Assembly: GCA_040752395.1 (NCBI GenBank)
Contig: JBFMHD010000067.1
Coordinates: 1 to 12,626, forward strand
From: JBFMHD01 sp040752395 [NCBI: Candidatus Hydrogenedentota bacterium]
GTDB lineage: Bacteria > JBFMHD01
Length of the DNA: 12,626 bases
Direction: 5' to 3'
Within the stretch, counting starts at the first letter, position 1; each line of letters begins with the position of its first letter. Below, one piece after another: positions 1-5,032 of the stretch. Position numbers and translations under genes: made by a program. Under the pieces are notes generated by a model. That model ran no database searches. It was not told the origin of the DNA and was given only the letters and a program-made list of their open reading frames with translations.

Positions 1-140
1 AATTGCAAATTGTAAATTTATTTGCCTACTACGGGTCTTGTGACCCTTACTACTTCTTTGTGCCTTTGTGCCTCTGTGCCTCAAGAAGCAGTAAGGGTCA
101 CAAGACCCGTAGTAGGCAAATAAATTTACAATTTGCAATT
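1..140. repeat. 51-bp perfect inverted repeat (REP pair/BIME-like) upstream of flbD
   Basis: Bases 1-51 are the exact reverse complement of 90-140. After one mismatch (52/89) the pairing resumes for 6 bp (53-58 with 83-88). The 24-base loop (59-82) is three tandem octamers, TGTGCCTT, TGTGCCTC and TGTGCCTC. Each arm holds a small palindrome, GGGTC-ACAA-GACCC, and three AATTT[A/G]C heptamers (123-143 in the right arm). A further copy of the right arm lies at 6559-6632 before fliQ. An inverted pair plus a solo copy is how REP/BIME elements are arranged; that identity is inferred. The left end may extend beyond the window. As RNA or single-stranded DNA it would fold into a very stable hairpin. 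Confidence 0.93.
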
Positions 141-144
141 TACA

Positions 145-174
145 ATGGAGCGAAGCAACAAGTGTAGTCTATGA
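145..174 (+). other. possible 9-codon leader ORF overlapping the flbD start
   Basis: ATG at 145 opens a 9-codon frame, MERSNKCSL, whose TGA (172-174) overlaps the flbD start codon as ATGA. flbD has no clear Shine-Dalgarno sequence, so the short frame could deliver ribosomes by coupling. It is encoded by the tail of the repeat element. The related copy before fliQ has ATA at the matching place, so the ORF may be chance. Confidence 0.2.
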
Positions 175-368
175 TCAAAGTAACGAGGTTAAATCAGACT
201 GAGTTTTATGTGAATCCGCATCAGATCGAGTTTATGGAAGCTACGCCTGATGTTGTGATTTCACTTGTATCTGGTAAGAAGATAGTTATAGCTGAAAAGA
301 TTGAAGAGATTTTACAGAGGATCATAGAGTATCGGCGTAAGATAGGGATAAACATAGCAGATGATTAG
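171..368 (+). CDS. flbD: FlbD family flagellar protein
   Basis: This 65-residue protein matches the small FlbD family found in flagellar operons of spirochaetes, Firmicutes and related groups. It begins MIKVTRLNQTEFYVNP, followed by the family pattern of QIEF at about 18-21, TPDVVI at 25-30, SGKK at 34-37 and an acidic-basic C-terminal helix. The family is small and cytoplasmic, and its biochemical role is not settled. No transmembrane segment is visible. There is no good Shine-Dalgarno sequence ahead of ATG 171; the start overlaps the stop of a tiny leader frame. In comparable operons motA and motB follow flbD, but here fliL comes next after a 150-bp gap with its own promoter. The identification is firm; the function is not established. 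Confidence 0.9.
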   Translation: MIKVTRLNQTEFYVNPHQIEFMEATPDVVISLVSGKKIVIAEKIEEILQRIIEYRRKIGINIADD

Positions 369-386
369 ACCGATATATATTTAGGA

Positions 387-438
387 GGAGACAGGAGACA
401 GATAAATTGTTACTGATACTTCTTGCTTCTTACTTCTT
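387..438 (+). repeat. tandem heptamers in the flbD-fliL gap
   Basis: Two copies of GGAGACA (387-400) are followed after a short spacer by ACTTCTT-GCTTCTT-ACTTCTT (418-438). Both words recur in the fliL-protease gap (GGAGACA at 1240-1253, ACTTCTT at 1186-1199), where the 12-mer CTGATACTTCTT is also shared. These are 7-bp short tandem repeats of the kind filling other gaps of the window. Confidence 0.85.
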
Positions 439-462
439 TTAGGAGAAGATAGTAAGTAAGGA

Positions 463-490
463 TTGACAATTTGATTTTTTTGAGTATAAT
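463..490 (+). promoter_or_regulatory. sigma-70-type promoter for fliL and downstream genes
   Basis: A perfect -35 hexamer TTGACA (463-468) and a perfect -10 hexamer TATAAT (485-490) are separated by 16 bp. Transcription would start near 496-498, leaving a leader of about 22 nt. This holds the Shine-Dalgarno GAGGAGG (501-507), 11 nt before the fliL ATG. It is the only full consensus promoter I found in the window, so housekeeping sigma probably drives the switch and export genes from here. Confidence 0.75.
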
Positions 491-518
491 ATAAAGAAGA
501 GAGGAGGACTTAAATTTT

Positions 519-1142
519 ATGCCAGAAGAAAAAGATAGAAAGGTGGAAGATAAAAAGATAGACGAAAAAAAGGTTGACAGAGCAGAAAGACTAAGAGACG
601 AAGAAAAAAAAGATGAGAAAAAAGAAAAAAGGTTTGCGAAACTATCTTCTCCTCTTGTAAAAGTGATAATTCTTGGCATAATTTTTTTAACGCTGTTATC
701 AGTTACCACAGGTGTATCCGTGTATATGATAAAAAATATTACTCCAACGAATTGGGAACAAACAGGGGTAGAGACCAAGAATGTAGAGGAGCAGAAGGTT
801 CAGATTCAGGAGAAAAAACAGGAACCGCTTAAAACTTACAGAATTGAGGAACCGTTCAAACTTGTATTATATGACAAAGACGGGAACACGTACAGTATGA
901 GTATGAAGATTGCGTTCGGATTAAAGAAAGACCATGTAGAGGATGTTCTTATTGAGCTCGAGGCACGGTTCTCTGAGATAAAGGATATAATACTTCAGAC
1001 GATTTACAGTCAGAACCCTGCTGAATTAATCTACATCAATGGTCAGATATCATTAAAGATTGAGATTAAGAACAAAGTTAATGCGATATTGATAAGGCCG
1101 ATTGAGAGGGTATATTTTGAAGACTTTGTGATAAGCAAGTAA
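519..1142 (+). CDS. fliL: flagellar basal body-associated protein FliL
   Basis: The protein has 207 residues with the FliL layout: a cytoplasmic N-terminus, one membrane helix (about 46-71), a linker, and a periplasmic FliL domain (about 105-207). The family pattern is recognisable in EPFKLVLYD, SMKIAFGL, a central stretch with IKDIILQTIYSQ, and the closing IERVYFEDFVIS. FliL sits at the inner membrane around the MotAB stators and supports stator function and torque. The N-terminal 44 residues are unusually rich in Lys, Glu and Asp, longer and more charged than the typical FliL tail. ATG 519 is preceded by GAGGAGG and a strong promoter. The position ahead of fliM supports the call, although motAB are not adjacent. 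Confidence 0.88.
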   Translation: MPEEKDRKVEDKKIDEKKVDRAERLRDEEKKDEKKEKRFAKLSSPLVKVIILGIIFLTLLSVTTGVSVYMIKNITPTNWEQTGVETKNVEEQKVQIQEKKQEPLKTYRIEEPFKLVLYDKDGNTYSMSMKIAFGLKKDHVEDVLIELEARFSEIKDIILQTIYSQNPAELIYINGQISLKIEIKNKVNAILIRPIERVYFEDFVISK

Positions 1143-1286
1143 GATTGAAAGATTGAAAGATTGAAAGATTAAAATTTTTTCTGATACTTCTTACTTCTTA
1201 CTTTCAAAGGCACAGAGGCACAAAGGCACAAAGAAGACAGGAGACAGGAGACAGGAGGAGAAGGCACAAAGGCACAGAGGCACAAC
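1143..1286 (+). repeat. stacked 7- and 8-bp tandem repeats after fliL
   Basis: Directly after the fliL stop come three and a half GATTGAAA octamers (1143-1170), two ACTTCTT heptamers (1186-1199), and the octamers GGCACAGA, GGCACAAA and GGCACAAA (1209-1232). Next are the heptamers GAAGACA, GGAGACA, GGAGACA and GGAGGAG (1233-1260), then the octamers GGCACAAA, GGCACAGA and GGCACAAC (1263-1286). The GGCACA words are the reverse complement of the loop octamers at 59-82. No gene, RNA gene or terminator is visible here. Confidence 0.92.
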
Positions 1287-1472
1287 GTATGAAAAACTAA
1301 AGATGATATGAAAAGAGTCGTGAGTCGCAAGTTGTGAGTCAAAACAGGACTCGAGACTCAAGACTCAAGACTTTTCAGCAGGCTCCGGGCTTTTTGCTCC
1401 AGCAGGCTGTAGTCCGTAGGCTGTAGGCTGTAGCCCGAATTATTAGAGTTACAAAGTTTTTAATGGGAGGAG
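1271..1472 (+). repeat. leader repeat copy A, upstream of the protease gene
   Basis: Bases 1271-1309 are identical over 39 bp to 1899-1937, and similarity continues to the ribosome-binding site. The body reads in phase as heptamers: GAGTCGT, GAGTCGC, AAGTTGT, GAGTCAA (1315-1342); GACTCGA, GACTCAA, GACTCAA, GACTTTT (1348-1375); GGCTCCG, GGCTTTT, TGCTCCA (1381-1401); GGCTGTA, GTCCGTA, GGCTGTA, GGCTGTA, GCCCGAA (1405-1439). The GAGTC and GACTC blocks are complementary and could fold on each other as 5-bp stems with 2-base internal loops. The element ends in GGGAGGAG (1465-1472), which serves as the Shine-Dalgarno of the next gene. Confidence 0.92.
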
Positions 1473-1482
1473 TTGATACCAG

Positions 1483-1860
1483 ATGGCAGTGATTCAGAAA
1501 CAGGTTTTACTTGTAGGTTCTAAAGGGAAAAGAGAGGTTCAAGCATTATTTGATAGTGGAGCAAGTTACTCTTGCTTAAATCCTAAATTAGCAAAAGAGA
1601 TTGAACAAATAATACCGCTTCCTGAACCGAGGGAGTTTGGTACTGCTAAAGATGGTGATAAATTAAGAGCAAAAGAGCGGGTAAGTTTAGATTTCTACAT
1701 TGATAACCTGCGGTTCTCAGACGAGTTTATGCTAATAGAAGATTTATCAGAGGAAGCGATAATAGGTTCTGCAACGCTGCAGAAGTGGAGGATGAAATTA
1801 GATTTTGAGCATGATGAGGTTATTCTTGATCCACGTGTTACTAAATTAAGATTGTTATAG
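1483..1860 (+). CDS. retropepsin-like aspartic protease (clan AA), single domain
   Basis: The protein has 125 residues. It carries one retropepsin-type active-site motif, ALFDSGAS (22-29, catalytic D24), in a beta-rich context. A hydrophobic strand then IIGSATLQKW (93-102) match the second half-motif of clan AA proteases, where IIG or ILG precedes a helix. With only one DSG per chain it would have to act as a homodimer, as retroviral proteases do. No signal peptide or membrane helix is visible, so it is probably cytoplasmic. The Shine-Dalgarno GGGAGGAG lies 10 nt before ATG 1483. It sits between fliL and fliM, where flagellar operons normally have no protease, and is flanked by two copies of one leader repeat. 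No reverse transcriptase or integrase is nearby, so it is not a retroelement. The substrate is unknown. Confidence 0.8.
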   Translation: MAVIQKQVLLVGSKGKREVQALFDSGASYSCLNPKLAKEIEQIIPLPEPREFGTAKDGDKLRAKERVSLDFYIDNLRFSDEFMLIEDLSEEAIIGSATLQKWRMKLDFEHDEVILDPRVTKLRLL

Positions 1861-2076
1861 GCAAGATGCAAGATAACGGAAAGAAAGATAACGAAAGAGG
1901 CACAGAGGCACAACGTATGAAAAACTAAAGATGATATAAAAAGAGTCGTGAGTCAAAACAGGACTTGAGACTCAAGACTTTTCAGCAGGCTTTTGGCTTT
2001 TGGCTCCAGCCGGCTGTAGTCCGTAGCCTGTAGTCTGTACCCCGAATTATTATAGTTACAATGTTTTTCAGAGGAG
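1861..2076 (+). repeat. leader repeat copy B, upstream of fliM
   Basis: After two GCAAGAT heptamers (1861-1874) and two AGATAACG words, copy B of the leader begins at 1899. It is shorter than copy A. The GAGTC block has two units (1943-1956) instead of four, and the GACT block has three (1962-1982) instead of four. GGCTTTT, GGCTTTT and GGCTCCA occupy 1988-2008, and GGCTGTA, GTCCGTA, GCCTGTA, GTCTGTA, CCCCGAA occupy 2012-2046. The closing segment CCGAATTATTA-AGTTACAA-GTTTTT is shared with copy A, and the repeat again runs into a Shine-Dalgarno, GAGGAG (2071-2076). No gene lies in this gap. Confidence 0.92.
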
Positions 2077-2082
2077 TAATCA

Positions 2083-3165
2083 GTGACTGATATATTGAGT
2101 CAGGATGAAATCGATGCGTTGTTATCAGCTATTTCATCAGGTGATTTAGCTGAAACCGAGGCACCGGCTGCTGTTATTGAAGAAGAGAAAGCAGTGCCAG
2201 CTGTTACAGTAACAAAAGCTGTCACCAAGAAAAAGATAAAAGTTTATGATTTTAAGCGGCCTGATAGATTTTCTAAAGACCAGATACGTACCCTTCAAAT
2301 GATGCATGAATCTTTTGCTCGGATGGCTACAACCGCGTTATCAGGCAGATTACGTGCTCTGACACATGTTCATGTCCAGTCAGTTGACCAGATGACGTAT
2401 GAAGAATTTATAAAGTCTATACCTCATATAACAACTATTGCAATAATCGATATGGCGCCTCTTAAAGGTAAAGCAGTATTTGAGATAGACCCGGGAATAA
2501 CCTATGCAATAATTGACAGATTGTTTGGTGGTGAAGGGAAAACACCGAATCTTGAACGTGAACTCACTGATGTCGAAGCCTCGGTAATGGAAAAAGTTAT
2601 AATCAGGCTACTTAACGATTTAAAAGAAGCGTGGGCAGGTGTTATCTTTCTCCGACCCAAACTTGATGCGCTCGAATCAAATCCACAGTTTGTTCAGGTT
2701 GTTCCACCAACTGATATGGTTGTTTTAGTAACTTTCTCAACCAAGATTGGTGATATAGAAGGGATGACCAATCTATGTATCCCATACATAACTATCGAAT
2801 CTATAGTTTCGAAACTTTCTGCACAATTATGGTATGCTTCAATTAGAAAAGGCGGTTCTTCAGAGAGTATGCAGGCATTAAGGAAAAGAATAAGTAATAT
2901 TTATGTACCTATTGTTGCTGAATTAGGGGCTACAAAAGTTTCATTTGACCAGATTTTATCTTTACAGACAGGAGACGTTATTAAACTTGATAATAAACAT
3001 AAAGAAGATATTACAGTTAAAGTCGGGTTACAGACTAAATTTAAATGCAGACCAGGTGTATCCGGCTCTAAAAAAGCTATACAGATAACAGGTATAGCAG
3101 ATGTGACATTGTCTGATGAATTAAGTCAGAGTGTTACTAAAGGAGGTGAACTCGCAAATGAGTAA
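2083..3165 (+). CDS. fliM: flagellar motor switch protein FliM
   Basis: The protein has 360 residues and all three FliM parts. The N-terminal CheY-binding peptide LSQDEIDALLS is at 5-15. After an Ala/Val/Glu-rich linker (about 20-50) comes the CheC-like middle domain (about 55-250), carrying the GGEG loop (149-152) of the family GGxG motif. The C-terminal SpoA domain lies at about 280-345. FliM builds the C-ring and connects CheY-P binding to FliG and rotor switching. The start is GTG 2083, with GAGGAG 6 nt upstream; translation from here gives the CheY-binding peptide right at the N-terminus, which supports the choice. The stop overlaps the start of the next gene by 8 nt. Confidence 0.97.
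   Translation: MTDILSQDEIDALLSAISSGDLAETEAPAAVIEEEKAVPAVTVTKAVTKKKIKVYDFKRPDRFSKDQIRTLQMMHESFARMATTALSGRLRALTHVHVQSVDQMTYEEFIKSIPHITTIAIIDMAPLKGKAVFEIDPGITYAIIDRLFGGEGKTPNLERELTDVEASVMEKVIIRLLNDLKEAWAGVIFLRPKLDALESNPQFVQVVPPTDMVVLVTFSTKIGDIEGMTNLCIPYITIESIVSKLSAQLWYASIRKGGSSESMQALRKRISNIYVPIVAELGATKVSFDQILSLQTGDVIKLDNKHKEDITVKVGLQTKFKCRPGVSGSKKAIQITGIADVTLSDELSQSVTKGGELANE
3141..3148 (+). promoter_or_regulatory. Shine-Dalgarno that sets the fliN/fliY start
   Basis: AGGAGGTG inside the end of fliM lies 9 nt before ATG 3158. The upstream in-frame GTG at 3131 precedes this site, so ATG 3158 is the likelier start. The protein then opens MSNGTLSQDEIDALL. Confidence 0.85.
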
Positions 3166-4243
3166 TGGTACTTTATCGCAGGATGAAATTGATGCCTTGT
3201 TATCTGAGGCAGTTGGAGGTCCCCAAACTAAAAAAACTATTGAAACTCAAATAGAAATCGGTGGTATAACTGACCGAGAGAAATCTGACCTGACTAAAAT
3301 TTTCTCTGAAATATTAGTTTCAGGTGGTGTAGTGATCGGAACGATACTGAACAGAACTGCAAATTTTAAAAATGTTCATTGTAAAATTTTAAATTTATCA
3401 GAGATAGGTTCGGATATAAATAAAAAGGCAATCATAGCTTCAACAGATTTTAAAGATGCCATTTCTGGCAGGATAAATTTTATTATTTCTTTTGAAGATA
3501 CGTTAAAAATATCTGATATTATTCTTGGCGAAACAACTGAAGCAAAAGAAGAAGCAGAATTTACTATTCAACAGAAAAACGCTTTCACTGAGGTGATGAA
3601 TCAGTTTTACAGTTCATTCTCGCATTCGCTAACTGAGAAATTAGGTAGATCTATTACACAGGGATCAGTTACATTGAAAACAATCAAACCAGGCGAGAAA
3701 ATTGATCTTGGGATAAGTGATAATGAAATTGTTTCTATTGAAAGTGATTTAAATGTAGAAGGCGTTATGGAGAATAAGGTGAGGATTATTATGCCAGTAG
3801 CTGTGGCAAGAGATATCAATCAGATGATTTCTGGTGGTGTTAAAGAATACACTGTTAAGGAGATAAAAACAGAGGTTAGACCTGCTGCTACTCCGCTAAC
3901 ACCCAGCGTGCCACAGGAAACAGGGGTAAGAGTTAAACCAGTTCAGTTTCAGCAATTTGGGGCTACGACACAAGAACCCTTACCAACTAATATGCAGTTA
4001 CTTCTTGATGTGCCGATGGATGTTACAGTGGAGCTTGGCAGAACCCGTAAATTAGTAAGAGACGTTCTTGAACTCGGCACCGGCTCAATAATTGAACTTG
4101 ATAAATTAGCAGGCGAGCCTGTTGATATAATGGTGAACGGAAAACTTGTGGCCAAAGGCGAGGTTGTTGTAATAGATGAAAATTTTGGTGTAAGAGTTAC
4201 TGATATTATAACGCCGATGGAAAGACTGGTGAATTTGCAGTAA
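3158..4243 (+). CDS. fliY: flagellar motor switch protein FliN, FliY-like with CheC-type middle domain
   Basis: From ATG 3158 the protein has 361 residues, far more than a short FliN, and has the FliY layout. An N-terminal CheY-binding motif LSQDEIDALLS (6-16) matches that of FliM. A CheC/FliY-like middle domain spans about 40-225, a Pro/Thr-rich linker about 235-275, and a classic FliN/SpoA domain 280-358 (VELGRTRKLVRDVL, GSIIELDKLAGEPVDIMVNG). FliY in Bacillus is both a C-ring component and a CheY-P phosphatase. Here the second phosphatase half-site keeps E145 and N148 (TEVMNQF), while at the first half-site E51 is followed by V54 instead of Asn. Phosphatase activity may therefore be reduced. 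It overlaps fliM by 8 nt. The SpoA assignment is certain; fliY versus fliN is naming. Confidence 0.93.
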   Translation: MSNGTLSQDEIDALLSEAVGGPQTKKTIETQIEIGGITDREKSDLTKIFSEILVSGGVVIGTILNRTANFKNVHCKILNLSEIGSDINKKAIIASTDFKDAISGRINFIISFEDTLKISDIILGETTEAKEEAEFTIQQKNAFTEVMNQFYSSFSHSLTEKLGRSITQGSVTLKTIKPGEKIDLGISDNEIVSIESDLNVEGVMENKVRIIMPVAVARDINQMISGGVKEYTVKEIKTEVRPAATPLTPSVPQETGVRVKPVQFQQFGATTQEPLPTNMQLLLDVPMDVTVELGRTRKLVRDVLELGTGSIIELDKLAGEPVDIMVNGKLVAKGEVVVIDENFGVRVTDIITPMERLVNLQ

Positions 4244-4356
4244 TAAAATTTAGCTATTTTATTAATTCCTGGCGAGATTTTTATAAATAGAGATAATTTC
4301 ATTAAAAGTGCTAAAGTAATAAGAAGTGAATTAAAGATATTGATGAAGATGTAATT

Positions 4357-4692
4357 ATGAGGACAAAAAAACTTACAGATAAAATAATAGTTGAAACATT
4401 AGAAAAAAAGAGTGAGATACTTAAAAAATACGGAGTTAAAAAAATAGGACTATTTGGTTCTTTTATGAAGGCTAAACAGAAGAAAAATAGTGATATTGAT
4501 TTTCTTATTGAATTTGAATTAAATATGTTTGGTGAAAACTTTAAAGGACTTTATGAAGCATTTATGGATTTATCAGATTATCTTGAAAATCTTTTCCATA
4601 GAAAAGTAGAGATATTAACCCCAATAAGTATAGAAACTATAAGAATAAAAAGGATTGCAGATGAGATAAAAAGGAGCGTAGTTTATGTTTAA
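4357..4692 (+). CDS. mntA: MntA-like nucleotidyltransferase antitoxin (MNT domain)
   Basis: The protein has 111 residues with the minimal nucleotidyltransferase fold. It shows GLFGSF at 31-36, then the GSx10DxD pattern (G34, S35, D46, D48) and a third acidic residue, E85, in KVEIL. In the MntA/HepT (type VII) family this enzyme neutralises HepT by adding AMP units to the tyrosine of the RX4HXY motif. The last 8 nt overlap hepT, as is usual for the pair. It interrupts the flagellar operon between fliN/fliY and fliO. The preceding 113-bp gap has no repeats and no convincing promoter or Shine-Dalgarno; it holds only an AT-only 9-bp dyad (4241-4264). The partner toxin is broken, so the antitoxin may be unneeded or may act in trans. 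Confidence 0.85.
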   Translation: MRTKKLTDKIIVETLEKKSEILKKYGVKKIGLFGSFMKAKQKKNSDIDFLIEFELNMFGENFKGLYEAFMDLSDYLENLFHRKVEILTPISIETIRIKRIADEIKRSVVYV

Positions 4693-5032
4693 AAGAGGGG
4701 ATTTAGAATTTTTGATAGATATTAAAGAGGCAATAAAGAGGATAGAAACTTATATTAACAAAGTAGATTATGAAGAATTTTAAAAAAATATAGAAAAGCA
4801 AGATGCGGTCATCAGAAACCTGGAAATCATTGGTGAGGCGGTAAAGAACCTCTCACCTTATATTAGAAAAAAACAGAAGGATATTGAATGGAGAAATTTT
4901 GCTGGAATGAGAGATAAAATAATCCATTTTTATTTTGGAATAAAATGGGATATTGTGTGGTCTGTTATTAAAAATAAGATACCCGAACTTAAAACAAAAA
5001 TTAAAATAATACTGAGAGATTTGGAAAAATAA
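4685..5032 (+). pseudogene. hepT: HepT-like HEPN toxin gene interrupted by an in-frame TAA
   Basis: Reading from ATG 4685 gives a HEPN protein of 115 codons broken by TAA at codon 33 (4781-4783). The frame is unchanged on both sides, so this is a nonsense substitution, most simply TTA (Leu) to TAA, and not a frameshift. After the stop the family pattern continues: QDAVIRNLEIIGEAVKNL, then IEWRNFAGM, then the RX4HXY catalytic motif (R76, H81, Y83; RDKIIHFY), ending ILRDLEK. HepT is an RNA-targeting nuclease toxin controlled by MntA. The product as written would be 32 residues and inactive. The only nearby in-frame restart is ATG 4907, just before the RX4H motif, and it would lack most of the fold. 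The stop codon shares one base with the fliO start (TAATG). Confidence 0.85.

Noticed and set aside
410-778. Minus-strand ORF of 122 codons opposite the fliL start
   Set aside because: It is the complement of the Lys/Glu-rich fliL N-terminus, giving a Ser/Phe-rich product without family features; the same reasoning applies to the other minus-strand frames.
1143-1440. Possible CRISPR array
   Set aside because: Units are 7-8 bp and contiguous, with no unique spacers of regular length and no cas genes.
1483-1860. Retrotransposon or provirus fragment suggested by a retropepsin motif
   Set aside because: No reverse transcriptase, integrase, RNase H or long terminal repeats are present. The flanking leaders are also full of host-type intergenic words shared with other gaps.
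2047-2062. Promoter -10 element in leader B (TACAAT) ahead of fliM
   Set aside because: No acceptable -35 hexamer lies at the right distance and leader A does not keep the hexamer.
1271-2076. Diversity-generating retroelement template/variable repeat pair
   Set aside because: The paired repeats are non-coding, differ by 7-bp indels and not by adenine-specific substitutions, and no reverse transcriptase is nearby.
3131-3157. Upstream GTG start for fliN/fliY
   Set aside because: It lies before the AGGAGGTG ribosome-binding site; ATG 3158 has ideal spacing and places the CheY-binding motif at the N-terminus.
4241-4264. Terminator after fliN/fliY (TAATAAAAT dyad)
   Set aside because: The stem is made only of A and T, overlaps the stop codon and lacks a clean T-run; likely chance in AT-rich DNA.
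4782-4788. Frameshift in the A7 run as the cause of the hepT break
   Set aside because: The HEPN reading frame is the same before and after the run, so a frameshift does not explain the stop; a substitution at codon 33 does.
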